24,845 bases of DNA from Bacteroidia bacterium. Lineage in GTDB: Bacteria > Bacteroidota > Bacteroidia > AKYH767-A > OLB10. Below are positions 8,484 through 17,341 of this stretch, in pieces. The translations under genes and the position numbers were made by a program. Location: contig JANWID010000282.1 in assembly GCA_025450095.1 (NCBI GenBank), positions 1 through 24,845 on the forward strand, in the 5' to 3' direction. Positions within the stretch are counted from its first letter, which is position 1, and each line of letters starts with the position of its first letter. The notes under the pieces are model-generated. The model was not told the origin of the DNA, made no database searches, and saw only the letters and a list, made by a program, of their open reading frames with translations.

Positions 8484-11400
8484 ATGAGATTTCAGTTACT
8501 TAACATGGCGCTGTTGGCAGTGCCTGCATGTTGTATTGCCCAGCAAAAAGAGGCTAAATGGGATGTTAATAATCCTCCCGGCAATTACAGGGAAATTACT
8601 TTTTCAACCGACGAAGGCACCTGGATGAACCTGGATGTAAGTCCTGATGGAAAAGAAATTGTTTTCGATCTGTTAGGAGATCTGTACACACTGCCCATTG
8701 CAGGAGGAACAGCGACAGCATTACGGACAGGTCTTGCTATGGAAGTTCAACCAAGATATAGTCCCGACGGTAAATCCATTTCATTTACCTCCGATGCCGG
8801 GGGCGGTGATAACATCTGGACTATGAAACGTGATAGCAGTAATGCCACACAGGTTACTACTGAAGATTTCCGGTTGTTAAATAACGCCGTATGGTCACCA
8901 TCAGGTGAATTCCTGGTGGCCCGAAAACATTTCACTTCCACCCGGTCGCTGGGTGCAGGAGAACTTTGGATGTATCATGTATCGGGTGGTGACGGTGTAC
9001 AGCTGACCAAACGAAAAAATGATCAACAGGATCTTGGAGAGCCTTGTTTTTCCCCGGATGGAAATTTTATTTATTACAGCGAGGATATGTATCCCGGAGG
9101 ATATTTTCAATACAACAAGGATCCCAACAACCAGATATATGTCATTAAAAAATTCAACACTAAAAATGGTGAAATCGAAACCGTGACTGGTGGTGAAGGT
9201 GGTGCTGTAAGGCCACAGGTTTCCCGTGATGGTAAGATGCTGGCATTTGTAAGAAGGATACGCGAAAAAAGTGTGTTATTTATCCATGATCTTGCAACCG
9301 GTGAAGAGTGGCCGGTTTACGATCAGCTAAGCAAGGACCAACAGGAAGCCTGGGCAATTTTCGGCGTATATCCCAACTTCAGCTGGATGCCGGGTAACGA
9401 AGAAATTATTATCTGGTCACACGGGAAGATAAACCGGATCAACATCCGTGATAAAAAATCAACCATAATTCCTTTCACAGTGAACTGTCATCATAAGTTA
9501 GCCGAAACAGTACGGTTCGAACAACAAGCTGCACCGGATTCATTTGTTGTGAAATCTGCGCGGTTTATGATCACTTCGCCTGATGAAAAATACATTGTAT
9601 TCAGCGCGACAGGATACCTCTGGAAGAAATTACTTCCTGATGGGAAACCAGTACGGCTGACCAATGGAAAAGATTTTGAATCGGAACCTTCATTCGATGC
9701 AACTGGAAAACGCCTGGTATATGTCACCTGGAACGATGAGCAAATGGGTTCTATCCTGATCATGGATCCCACAAAACCGGGCAGTGCACCAACAAAGGTA
9801 ACTTCTGAAAAAGGCATTTACCGGACACCTCGTTTTTCTCCCGATGGTAAATCAATCGTTTTTGAAAAAGAAGGTGGAAATGATCATTTAGGATTTACCA
9901 ATTCAGTGCGTCCCGGAATTTATATCATTCCTGTAACGGGGGGTAAAAGTGAACTCATTAGTAAGGAAGGTAAAACTCCCTATTACAGCACTGACGGGAA
10001 AAGAATTTTTTACTTCCAGGAAGAAGGAGAAACAAAAAAGCTGAACAGCATCGGTGTGGATGGAAAAGATAATCAGACGCACTTTACTTCGAAATATGCA
10101 ACATCAATTGTTCCGAGCCCGGATAATAAATGGGTTGCGTTTATTGAATTTTACAAGGTTTATATTTCGGTTTTCGCACCATCCGGAAAATCAATGGAGC
10201 TTTCCGGTGGGAACAAATCAATGCCGGTATCACAAACTGCTCTGCACGGCGGTTTAAGTCTGCACTGGACATCGGATTCAAAAAAGATCTGCTGGAGTGC
10301 AGGGGATGAATATTTTTCAAAGGCTGTTGCCGAAAGATTTAAGTTTATGGCAGGTAGTCCTGACTCTATCCTTCCACCCGATTCCATAGGATTAAAAATC
10401 GGTCTGAAACTTCCCTTCGATAAACCATCCGGCAAACTTGCTTTGAAAGGTGCACGCATTATCACGATGAACGGAAACCGTGAAGTAATTGAAAATGGAA
10501 CCATAATAATTGAAGGAAATCGCATCATTGAAATTGGTCCATCCAACAATGTAACTGTTTCTTCCGGTATAAAAACAATTGATGTAACTGGTAAAACCAT
10601 AATGCCGGGGATAGTTGATGTTCACGCGCATTTAGGAACATTCCGCCAGGGACTGAGTCCACAGAAACAATGGAGTTATTTTGCAAATCTGGCTTATGGA
10701 GTAACTACAACGCATGACCCGTCTTCTAACTCCGAAATGGTTTTTTCGCAGTCAGAAATGGTGAAAGCCGGAACAATGACGGGTCCGAGAATATTTTCAA
10801 CTGGCTGGATTCTTTATGGTGCAGATGGTGATTACAAGACAACTATCAACAAGCGAGAAGATGCTTATTCAGCACTCAAGCGAACACAGGCGTACGGTGC
10901 TTTTTCCGTAAAGAGTTATAACCAACCCAGGCGCGATCAGCGACAGATGGTAATCGATGCCGCACGTAAGCTTAAAATGAATGTAGTGCCCGAAGGCGGA
11001 TCTTTCTTTTTCCATAATCTGAGCATGATCATTGACGGCCATACCGGAATTGAACATAATTTACCGGTGGCTACTTTATACAATGATGTCATTCGTTTGT
11101 GGTCACAGGCTGGTAGCGGGTATACTCCTACCCTTATTGTTTGCTATGGTGGAACGTTTGGTGAAAACTATTTTTACCAGAAAACGAATGTGTGGGAAAA
11201 TGAAAAGCTGTTGAAATTTACTCCGCGATATATAATAGATTCCCGGTCACGGCATCGTACCATGATTCCGGACGGGGAATTTGAAAATGGTCATATCCTG
11301 GTTTCAAAATCGTGTAAAAAGCTTGCCGATAATGGTGTCAGAATTAATCTGGGTGCTCACGGTCAGCTTCAGGGCATGGGAGCGCATTGGGAACTCTGGA

Positions 11401-11726
11401 TGCTTCAGCAGGGTGGAATGACGAACATGCAGGTATTACAGTGTGCCACAATTAACGGTGCTTATTATATTGGGATGGATAAAGACCTGGGCTCACTCGA
11501 AAAAGGAAAGCTGGCTGATCTGATCATTATGAGTGCGAATCCGCTTGATGACATCCGCAATTCTGAAAAGATCATCTACACGATGGCCAATGGAAGACTA
11601 TACGATTCCAATACCATGAATGAAGTCGGGAATTATGATGTGAAGCGTGGAAAATTTTATTGGGAGGAAGAAAAATACGGAACCAGTTTCGACTGGCATA
11701 TGGAGTCGCATGGTGATGAAGATTAA
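8484..11726 (+). CDS. Exported TolB-like beta-propeller / amidohydrolase fusion protein
   Basis: The protein is 1080 residues from the ATG at 8484, which opens a signal peptide (MRFQLLNMALLAVPACCIAQ). The GTG at 8433 would place 17 residues before the signal and is unlikely. Residues about 30-620 contain repeated 'sPDGKxIxFxS' units typical of WD40-like PD40/TolB propellers. Residues about 650-1060 are an amidohydrolase domain: 'GKTIMPGIVDVHAHLG' with the HxH metal site H714/H716, a possible carboxylated lysine K810 in SVKSYNQ, histidines H853 and H858 in GHTGIEHN, and the closing 'LGSLEKGKLADLIIMSANPL' motif. The usual GTD aspartate position appears as GAH (H959). The reaction and substrate are not predictable; relatives include imidazolonepropionase-like and peptidase-like enzymes. 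It appears monocistronic. Confidence 0.88.
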   Translation: MRFQLLNMALLAVPACCIAQQKEAKWDVNNPPGNYREITFSTDEGTWMNLDVSPDGKEIVFDLLGDLYTLPIAGGTATALRTGLAMEVQPRYSPDGKSISFTSDAGGGDNIWTMKRDSSNATQVTTEDFRLLNNAVWSPSGEFLVARKHFTSTRSLGAGELWMYHVSGGDGVQLTKRKNDQQDLGEPCFSPDGNFIYYSEDMYPGGYFQYNKDPNNQIYVIKKFNTKNGEIETVTGGEGGAVRPQVSRDGKMLAFVRRIREKSVLFIHDLATGEEWPVYDQLSKDQQEAWAIFGVYPNFSWMPGNEEIIIWSHGKINRINIRDKKSTIIPFTVNCHHKLAETVRFEQQAAPDSFVVKSARFMITSPDEKYIVFSATGYLWKKLLPDGKPVRLTNGKDFESEPSFDATGKRLVYVTWNDEQMGSILIMDPTKPGSAPTKVTSEKGIYRTPRFSPDGKSIVFEKEGGNDHLGFTNSVRPGIYIIPVTGGKSELISKEGKTPYYSTDGKRIFYFQEEGETKKLNSIGVDGKDNQTHFTSKYATSIVPSPDNKWVAFIEFYKVYISVFAPSGKSMELSGGNKSMPVSQTALHGGLSLHWTSDSKKICWSAGDEYFSKAVAERFKFMAGSPDSILPPDSIGLKIGLKLPFDKPSGKLALKGARIITMNGNREVIENGTIIIEGNRIIEIGPSNNVTVSSGIKTIDVTGKTIMPGIVDVHAHLGTFRQGLSPQKQWSYFANLAYGVTTTHDPSSNSEMVFSQSEMVKAGTMTGPRIFSTGWILYGADGDYKTTINKREDAYSALKRTQAYGAFSVKSYNQPRRDQRQMVIDAARKLKMNVVPEGGSFFFHNLSMIIDGHTGIEHNLPVATLYNDVIRLWSQAGSGYTPTLIVCYGGTFGENYFYQKTNVWENEKLLKFTPRYIIDSRSRHRTMIPDGEFENGHILVSKSCKKLADNGVRINLGAHGQLQGMGAHWELWMLQQGGMTNMQVLQCATINGAYYIGMDKDLGSLEKGKLADLIIMSANPLDDIRNSEKIIYTMANGRLYDSNTMNEVGNYDVKRGKFYWEEEKYGTSFDWHMESHGDED

Positions 11727-11771
11727 AAAAATATTTCCTGATCAGGCTTCGGTTTTAAAAATGGTGGTTAA

Positions 11772-13085
11772 CTATTTCAAAATTTCCAGTTTGCGTGCAA
11801 TTACCTCATCATCTATATGCAGCTTACACACATATATACCGGGTTTTAAATTCGTCGGTTGCCAGACAAAAAACTGGTTACCTTGATCAAAAAACTTATC
11901 AAACAATACTTCGACTTCAACACCTTTTAAATCATAAATTGCCAACTTTGCTTTTCCCGGATTATATACAAAAAATTCGAAGTTGGCCCATTCATTTGCA
12001 GGATTTGGATAAACTGATTGAAAATAAACTGGTGGATCCGATGATGCAATTCCGGTAGGTATAATTTGTAACTTATAAATTTTTTGTCCGGCTGCAAAAC
12101 CGACTGTATCCGATAAAAACCGGAATCGGTTTAAATTGTTCACACCCATCTGCAAGGTCCAGTTTATTCCACCGTTTTGTGTAAAATAAGAATTGGCATC
12201 TCCACCTACCCAGCCAATCGTATCATTTAAAAAACCTATCCCCTCAACGTTATAACCGTTTGACGGACCCCCGGAATAAACAATTTCAGACCAGGTAATT
12301 CCTCCATCAATTGTCTTTAAAAAATATTCCGATGACGGCAGGTTAAAGGCTTGCATAGAACAGTACCCGGTATTGCGTGATGGAAAAACTATTTTCCATC
12401 CGATTGTTGAAATGTGTGTGGAAGTATATGCCGTACTCCATGTAGTTCCTCCATTGGTAGTATAAAGTATGCGTGCATGGCCATTATTATATAAGGGTCC
12501 GGTAGTACCAATAACAAACCCGGTATCAGGATCAAAAAAATATAAGTCAACTAAACCGGTTACCAGTGAGTCTATATTCGTATAGCTCCAGGTCAATCCG
12601 TTATTTGTAGTTTTATAAAATCCGGCAGGACCAGAATAACGACCTGTTCCATACACGGTTGAATCATTCACCTTAAATAAACCGCAAATGCCGGCAGCCT
12701 GTGGTCCGGGAAAACCAGGGACCCCATTCCAGGATATACCCCCGTCAACTGTCTGATAAATGACATTAGTATCCGCTCCCGCATTATTATTTTCAAATGT
12801 TCCTACCCAACCGTGTAATGCATCCGTGAAAACAATATCCCGAAATTTAAATATCGAAGAATCCAACACTTTTGTCCAGTTGATACCACCGTCATTAGTT
12901 TTCATGATATATCCCTTAATAACCCCCGGGTAATGAATTGCAAAGCCGGTATCATTATTCAGGAAATAGGTATCTGTAAAACGAAAATTAACAGGAGGAG
13001 AATTAGTAGGAATCCACGTCTGAGCACCTGAATTTAGGGTTGCGGATAAAAAAAATATTATAAGAAGGCGGAGATGTTTATTCAT
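11772..13085 (-). CDS. YCF48/sialidase-like beta-propeller protein with T9SS sorting domain
   Basis: This 437-residue protein starts with a signal peptide (MNKHLRLLIIFFLSATLNSG, then AQ). It holds several repeats of the type 'T.DGG..W..V......F.D...G...G' (for example MKTNDGGINWTKV and TVDGGISWNGV), which resemble YCF48 or BNR (Asp-box) propeller blades. The C-terminal 75 residues from SVYPNPANEWANFEFF to KLEILK form a T9SS type A sorting domain. It is probably a surface or extracellular protein. Asp boxes alone do not show sialidase activity, and no catalytic residues can be assigned, so binding or structural roles are as likely. The ATG at 13085 is well placed. Its 3' end lies 45 nt from the stop of the convergent amidohydrolase gene. 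Confidence 0.85.
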   Translation of the reverse strand: MNKHLRLLIIFFLSATLNSGAQTWIPTNSPPVNFRFTDTYFLNNDTGFAIHYPGVIKGYIMKTNDGGINWTKVLDSSIFKFRDIVFTDALHGWVGTFENNNAGADTNVIYQTVDGGISWNGVPGFPGPQAAGICGLFKVNDSTVYGTGRYSGPAGFYKTTNNGLTWSYTNIDSLVTGLVDLYFFDPDTGFVIGTTGPLYNNGHARILYTTNGGTTWSTAYTSTHISTIGWKIVFPSRNTGYCSMQAFNLPSSEYFLKTIDGGITWSEIVYSGGPSNGYNVEGIGFLNDTIGWVGGDANSYFTQNGGINWTLQMGVNNLNRFRFLSDTVGFAAGQKIYKLQIIPTGIASSDPPVYFQSVYPNPANEWANFEFFVYNPGKAKLAIYDLKGVEVEVLFDKFFDQGNQFFVWQPTNLKPGIYVCKLHIDDEVIARKLEILK

Positions 13086-13301
13086 TCTTTTTAATTTTTT
13101 AAAAAGTTAATATAACACCACGAGACAATATATAAAGTTATCGAAAACTTTCTTTGAAATAAGGAGGTTTCAATCAAAAACTGATCAGGAAACAGTGTTG
13201 AAATTACAAAGTGATGACTATAAACAATTACACCAAACCTAAAGTATTTAAAACAAAATGGTGGTAATTGAAAAAACTTAGAGAATTATTTCCAGTCTCC
13301 T

Positions 13302-13817
13302 TTATTCCGGCAAAAACAAAGCCTTTAATTCTGTTGCCTCAGCGGGTTTCATTTTACCTGCCAGAATCAGACTCAGTTGTCTGCGTCGTAAAGCACCATC
13401 GAATCGCTTTTTTTCTTCTTCTGATTCCGGTTTAATCTCCGGGACATTAATAGGATTTCCAACCTGGTCTACTGCAACGAATGTATAAATCGCCTCATTA
13501 CATTTTCGTTTTTCACCGGTAGAATTATTCTCCACCCACACATCGATAAAAACTTCCATAGATGAGTTGAAAGCCCGTGAGACCTTGGCCTGGAGTGTAA
13601 CAATTTCTCCCAGTCGTATCGGTTGATTAAATGCAACATTGTTTACTGAAGCGGTTACAACAACCCTGGCACAATGACGGTGTGCGCAGATTGCAGCACA
13701 GATATCCATCCAGTGAAGCAAACGACCGCCCATTAAATTGCCCAGCGTATTGGTATCGTTGGGAAGAACGATTTCAGTATTTATGCAAACTGAATCAGAA
13801 GGTGTTTTGACTTTCAT
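13302..13817 (-). CDS. Acyl-CoA thioesterase, hotdog fold
   Basis: This 171-residue protein has the acyl-CoA thioesterase signature 'NDTNTLGNLMGGRLLHWMD' (residues 20-38), which includes the glycine-rich helix start and the catalytic D38. It continues with 'VVTASVNNVAFNQPIRLGEIVTLQAKV' and a beta-strand core, as in the ACOT/YciA/BACH group. It would hydrolyse acyl-CoA to free acid and CoA in the cytoplasm; chain-length preference is unknown. The single hotdog domain implies a hexamer or other oligomer, as is usual for the family. The ATG at 13817 lies only 4 nt after a TATCTTTG promoter element, so the mRNA may have almost no leader. It is transcribed divergently from the glutamine amidotransferase gene. 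Confidence 0.9.
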   Translation of the reverse strand: MKVKTPSDSVCINTEIVLPNDTNTLGNLMGGRLLHWMDICAAICAHRHCARVVVTASVNNVAFNQPIRLGEIVTLQAKVSRAFNSSMEVFIDVWVENNSTGEKRKCNEAIYTFVAVDQVGNPINVPEIKPESEEEKKRFDGALRRRQLSLILAGKMKPAEATELKALFLPE

Positions 13818-13821
13818 GTTA

Positions 13822-13829
13822 CAAAGATA
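13822..13829 (-). promoter_or_regulatory. -7 promoter element directly before the thioesterase start
   Basis: On the minus strand TATCTTTG is an exact match to TAnnTTTG and is followed by GTAA or similar spacing and then the ATG. With transcription beginning a few bases after the element, the start codon would sit at or near the 5' end of the mRNA. No clear TTG lies at the right distance, so the match rests on the -7 box. Confidence 0.4.
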
Positions 13830-13913
13830 CTTTTTCCATTGAATTGCCCTGCCAGTTGTTATTCAGCGGCGCGGCTTAGCTAATTTCCTTAACTTTCAGC
13901 CCCGATTTGTGAT

Positions 13914-14486
13914 ATGATATTGCTGCTTGACAATTACGATTCATTTACCTGGAACCTGCATCACTATGTTGTACAGCTTACGGATGAAGAAGTTGTTGTG
14001 AAACGGAACGATGCTATTTGTGTTGAAGATGCAGAAACTTTCAAAAGCATCATTTACTCACCCGGTCCGGGACTACCTGAAGCCGCGGGAGTAATGCCAG
14101 GGATAATCAAAAAATACGGTCATGATATTCCCATGCTGGGTATTTGTCTGGGTCACCAGGCCCTGGGAGAATGTTTCGGTGCAAAGTTGAAACAATTACC
14201 CCAGGTGCTTCATGGAGTTCAGCGGGAAATAACTATTTCGGATGGTGATGACCGGCTCTTTACCGGTATGCCGGCAAAACTACTTTCGGGGCATTATCAC
14301 AGCTGGGTGCTTTCGAATAATCCCTGGCCTGAAGAACTTCGCATTACTGCAACCGGTCCGGAAGGTTCTGTTATGGCACTTTCACATAGGCACTACCCGT
14401 TGAGCGGAGTACAGTTTCATCCTGAATCGGTAATGACTCCGGAAGGCATTAGGATAATAGATAACTGGTTGCGTTTTTGTAGCTGA
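13914..14486 (+). CDS. pabA/trpG: Glutamine amidotransferase subunit of aminodeoxychorismate/anthranilate synthase
   Basis: This 190-residue protein is a complete class I glutamine amidotransferase. It opens with LLLDNYDSFTWNL, has the oxyanion motif 'SPGPGLP' at 49-55, the catalytic cysteine C78 in GICLGHQ, and the partner residues H169 and E171 in GVQFHPES. It releases ammonia from glutamine for the chorismate-using subunit (PabB or TrpE). That partner and other trp genes are not in the window. The isolated position fits a PabA-type or a shared PabA/TrpG role in folate and possibly tryptophan synthesis; sequence alone does not decide. The ATG at 13914 matches the family's N-terminus exactly. 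The TlpA-like gene follows 66 nt later on the same strand. Confidence 0.92.
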   Translation: MILLLDNYDSFTWNLHHYVVQLTDEEVVVKRNDAICVEDAETFKSIIYSPGPGLPEAAGVMPGIIKKYGHDIPMLGICLGHQALGECFGAKLKQLPQVLHGVQREITISDGDDRLFTGMPAKLLSGHYHSWVLSNNPWPEELRITATGPEGSVMALSHRHYPLSGVQFHPESVMTPEGIRIIDNWLRFCS

Positions 14487-14552
14487 AAACGTTAATTTTC
14501 CACACAAATATGTCAACCAACCCCGTTAAATAGTTACTAATATTGCAATGAA

Positions 14553-15038
14553 ATGAGAAATTTCTTTTTGATGTTGCCTTTATTAATATTTGCTGCTAAC
14601 AGGTCAGACGCCCAGGAAGCCAGGATCATAAAGCTACCGGAACTGGAAATGTTGCTGAACCCGGAAAGTGATACAACTTATGTGATAAATTTCTGGGCAA
14701 CCTGGTGTAAACCCTGTATAAAAGAACTACCCCATTTCGATGCACTGGAGGAAACATTTACAGGCAGCAAAATAAAAGTAATTCTTGTCAGTCTTGATTT
14801 CCGACGTCAGTATGAGTCGTTATTATTGCCTTACATTTCCAAAAACAAAATCAAATCGCAGGTGTTGCTCATTGATGAGCCTGATTATAATAGCTGGATC
14901 GATAAAGTGGATCCTTCATGGAGCGGCGCCATCCCTGCCACACTCGTTGTTAATAAATCAACAGGTACCCGCAAATTCTACGAACGCGAATTCACCCGCG
15001 ACGAAATAAATGAAACCGTTAAATCTTTATTACCTTAA
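14553..15038 (+). CDS. TlpA-like periplasmic thiol-disulfide oxidoreductase
   Basis: The product is 161 residues, with a signal peptide (MRNFFLMLPLLIFAANRSDA) and a thioredoxin fold whose active site is FWATWCKPC (C52 and C55). The later cis-proline region appears as 'WSGAIPATLVV'. It would reduce or exchange disulfides in the periplasm, perhaps for cytochrome c maturation or for exported proteins. The specific partner is not evident. The following thioredoxin-fold gene starts 3 nt after its stop, so the two are very likely one transcript. Unlike large Bacteroidota TlpA proteins it has no extra N-terminal domain. Confidence 0.88.
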   Translation: MRNFFLMLPLLIFAANRSDAQEARIIKLPELEMLLNPESDTTYVINFWATWCKPCIKELPHFDALEETFTGSKIKVILVSLDFRRQYESLLLPYISKNKIKSQVLLIDEPDYNSWIDKVDPSWSGAIPATLVVNKSTGTRKFYEREFTRDEINETVKSLLP

Positions 15039-15041
15039 ATT

Positions 15042-15668
15042 ATGAAACCCATCATCAAAAAAATGTTCGGCGGCTGCATCGCACTGGTAGTCGTCACTGC
15101 TTCAATTTCATTCAAGCTCTCTGAAACCGGTTACCAGGTGGGAGACAATGTTGCCGATTTCAACCTGAAAAATGTGGACGGTAAAAATGTATCACTTGCC
15201 GGACTTAAAAACAATCAGGGAGCAATTGTGATTTTTACCTGTAACCATTGCCCGTTCAGTGTGGCTTATGAAGACAGGATTATTGCATTGCATCGTAAAT
15301 ATGAAAGCAAAGGATTCCCTGTTGTTGCTATCAATCCTAATGATCCCGATAAAGTTCCGGAAGATTCATACAGTAATATGAAACAACGGGCCAAAGAAAA
15401 GAATTTTACATTTCCTTATCTGAATGATGCCACACAGGAAATAGCCCGTGCTTTTGGTGCTGCTCGCACACCGCATGTATTCTTTCTCACACGCGATGGA
15501 AATACATACAAAGTTGCGTATATCGGTGCGATTGATAACAACACTGACGATCCACAGGCAGCAACTCAGAAATATGTTGAAACTGCAGTTGATGAATTAC
15601 TCGCAGGAAAACCTGTAACCACAAGCTTTACAAAAGCTATCGGTTGTACTATTAAATGGAAAAGCTGA
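15042..15668 (+). CDS. Exported thioredoxin-family (AhpC/TSA-like redoxin) protein
   Basis: This 208-residue protein has an N-terminal hydrophobic segment (residues about 5-24), then a redoxin domain: 'GDNVADFNLKNVDGKNVSLAGL' as in peroxiredoxins and TlpA relatives, then 'IFTCNHCPFSVAYEDRI', where C67 and C70 form a CNHC motif instead of the usual WCxxC. A cis-proline site appears in 'AARTPHVFFL'. It belongs to a Bacteroidota-rich family often annotated only as thioredoxin family protein; the substrate is unknown. The hydrophobic N-terminus lacks a clear cleavage site, so it may be a membrane anchor. It overlaps functionally with the TlpA-like gene 3 nt upstream, and its stop lies 6 nt from that of the convergent ribBA. 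Confidence 0.85.
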   Translation: MKPIIKKMFGGCIALVVVTASISFKLSETGYQVGDNVADFNLKNVDGKNVSLAGLKNNQGAIVIFTCNHCPFSVAYEDRIIALHRKYESKGFPVVAINPNDPDKVPEDSYSNMKQRAKEKNFTFPYLNDATQEIARAFGAARTPHVFFLTRDGNTYKVAYIGAIDNNTDDPQAATQKYVETAVDELLAGKPVTTSFTKAIGCTIKWKS

Positions 15669-15674
15669 TCGGTA

Positions 15675-16901
15675 TTATTCGCCTACCTTAATGGTATGGC
15701 CCATCTTATCACGTTTGGTTTTCAGGTAAAGCTCATTGTGCTCGTTTGATGTAATTTCAATTGGCACATTCTCGACAATCTCAAGTCCATAACCAATCAA
15801 TCCCGCCCTTTTGGTGGGATTGTTTGTCATTAAGCGCATTTTGGTTATGCCAAGATCCCGCAGGATCTGTGCTCCTACACCATAATCACGCTGATCCATT
15901 TCGAAGCCAAGCTCGAGGTTCGCTTCTACTGTATCACGACCCATTTCCTGAAGCTTATATGCTTTTAATTTATTCAAAAGGCCAATTCCTCTTCCTTCCT
16001 GGTTCATGTAAACGATAACACCTTTGCCGGCGGCTTCGATCATCTCCATGGCTTTATGCAATTGTGCTCCGCAATCACACCGGCATGATCCGAAAATATC
16101 ACCGGTAATGCACGATGAATGTACCCGCACTAAAACAGGTTCTTTTTTCTCCCAGGTACCTTTCCATAAAACAAGATGCTCCTGCTCATTGGTAAGCTGT
16201 CGATAAGCTGCCAGTTTGAAATCGCCATAAGATGTCGGCAAATTAACCGTAACATCTTTTTGAATTAGACTCTCGGTTTTCAGCCTGTATGAAATCAGAT
16301 CTTCAATGGAAATAATTCTGAGATTGAATTTTTCGGCAATCGCAAACAAATCGGCTAACCGGGCCATAGTGCCATCATGATTCATGATTTCAACCAACAC
16401 ACCTGATGGTTCAAATCCTGCCAGCTTTGATAAATCAATGGCTGCTTCCGTATGACCAGCACGTCGTAATACACCACCATTTTTTGCTTTCAACGGAAAA
16501 ATGTGACCGGGTCTGCCCAGGTCCTGCGGTTTTGTTTCGGGATTGATGAGTGCCTGTATAGTTTTCGAACGGTCAGATGCAGATATCCCGGTTGTACATC
16601 CGTGTCCTAACAAATCGACTGAAATGGTAAATTGTGTTTCATGCGATGAAGTGTTCTTTGCAACCATCATCTCAAGATGCAATGCTTCACATCGTTCTTC
16701 AGTCAGCGAAGTGCATATCAATCCCCGTCCATGTGTAGCCATAAAATTGATCACTTCTGGTGTCGCATTGCGGGAAGCAGTAATAAAATCGCCTTCATTT
16801 TCACGATCGGCATCATCCACGACAATCACTATTTTACCATTGCGGATATCTTCCAGGGCATCCTCTATTAAATCCAGTCTTTTCATTTGTCCATTCTCCA
16901 T
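15675..16901 (-). CDS. ribBA: Bifunctional 3,4-dihydroxy-2-butanone-4-phosphate synthase / GTP cyclohydrolase II
   Basis: The protein is 408 residues from the ATG at 16901. Residues about 5-205 are the RibB domain, with [11 protein letters not shown] (the acidic substrate loop) and [10 protein letters not shown]. Residues about 215-405 are the RibA domain, with zinc cysteines C264, C275 and C277 in '[17 protein letters not shown]' and the GTP-binding '[20 protein letters not shown]'. Together they make the two precursors of riboflavin from ribulose 5-phosphate and GTP. The start could also be ATG 16886 (MKRLDL) or TTG 16922; 16901 suits the promoter-like TAATTTTG at 16934-16927. No FMN riboswitch is visible upstream. 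Other rib genes are not in the window, as is usual for Bacteroidota, where the pathway is scattered. Confidence 0.95.
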   Translation of the reverse strand: MENGQMKRLDLIEDALEDIRNGKIVIVVDDADRENEGDFITASRNATPEVINFMATHGRGLICTSLTEERCEALHLEMMVAKNTSSHETQFTISVDLLGHGCTTGISASDRSKTIQALINPETKPQDLGRPGHIFPLKAKNGGVLRRAGHTEAAIDLSKLAGFEPSGVLVEIMNHDGTMARLADLFAIAEKFNLRIISIEDLISYRLKTESLIQKDVTVNLPTSYGDFKLAAYRQLTNEQEHLVLWKGTWEKKEPVLVRVHSSCITGDIFGSCRCDCGAQLHKAMEMIEAAGKGVIVYMNQEGRGIGLLNKLKAYKLQEMGRDTVEANLELGFEMDQRDYGVGAQILRDLGITKMRLMTNNPTKRAGLIGYGLEIVENVPIEITSNEHNELYLKTKRDKMGHTIKVGE

Positions 16902-16926
16902 GGCAGCGTCATTTTCTTTCAAAGTG

Positions 16927-16934
16927 CAAAATTA
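16927..16934 (-). promoter_or_regulatory. -7 promoter element upstream of ribBA
   Basis: On the minus strand TAATTTTG fits TAnnTTTG. It lies 25 nt before the ATG at 16901 and only 4 nt before the alternative TTG at 16922, so it favours the ATG. No TTG is seen at the expected upstream distance. Confidence 0.35.
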
Positions 16935-17248
16935 CACACATTTCGCCGTTCGTTCACTAAAGTCATCAGTTCTGACAATTTTATGGCCATTTCAAGGTAT
17001 TTCTTACATCTATTTGACACAGGTTCTTCTCTGCTTTAGATGTTGGTATTCAAACAAATAATCAATTGTAAAGTTCGTTTTTCGAATGAAAATCGTATAA
17101 ATCTTACAAATGAGTGGTTTAACCCGAAAATGATAAATATCAGGCTTATTGAGGTTGTAATATAGCAGTAGCAAAATGAGTAACCATAAATGAAATCATC
17201 ACCCTGTACAATTAAAAAAATACCGGGTGCAGAAATAAAAGTTTAGGT

Positions 17249-17273
17249 TTTTGGTTAGTTAGGTTGAATCAGG
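17249..17273 (+). repeat. Direct repeat, copy 1 (before hairpin 1)
   Basis: Begins TTTTGGTTAGTTAGGTTGAA and ends TCAGG (25 nt). Copy 2 at 17342 differs by one T-to-C change and a 2-nt insertion. Each copy ends shortly before a hairpin with a CCGTAA loop, so repeat plus hairpin looks like one duplicated unit of about 94 nt. Confidence 0.7.
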
Positions 17274-17277
17274 TAAT

Positions 17278-17299
17278 GGGTAGCCCCGTAAGGCTACCC
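17278..17299. repeat. Hairpin 1 of the CCGTAA-loop array
   Basis: A perfect 8-bp stem, GGGTAGCC (17278-17285) with GGCTACCC (17292-17299), encloses the loop CCGTAA. Outer pairing of AGGTT with AACCT and CAG with CTG may lengthen it. No T-run follows on the plus strand, so it does not look like a simple terminator. Confidence 0.7.
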
Positions 17300-17341
17300 G
17301 GAATCTGAAACCTTGATGATCAAAATTCGTAACAGAATTGG

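Noticed and set aside
10160..10600. 146-residue open frame antisense to the amidohydrolase gene
   Set aside because: It is a shadow of the real coding frame, with no start context or recognisable protein features.
11738..11747. Palindrome CCTGATCAGG between the convergent amidohydrolase and YCF48-like genes as a terminator
   Set aside because: It has no loop and only 5 bp per arm. It is a self-complementary site rather than a stable hairpin, although a T-rich stretch follows on the minus strand.
13162..13169. AGGAGG-like Shine-Dalgarno sequence on the plus strand
   Set aside because: No start codon with a following open frame occurs at a suitable distance; Shine-Dalgarno sites are rare in this window.
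17040..17165. 41-codon open frame in the intergenic spacer (MLVFKQIINC...)
   Set aside because: Short, Asn/Lys/Ile-rich as expected from AT-rich non-coding DNA, with no ribosome-binding site, promoter or recognisable motif.
16935..17240. FMN riboswitch upstream of ribBA
   Set aside because: None of the conserved FMN-riboswitch blocks are visible on the minus strand, and the ribBA leader looks short.
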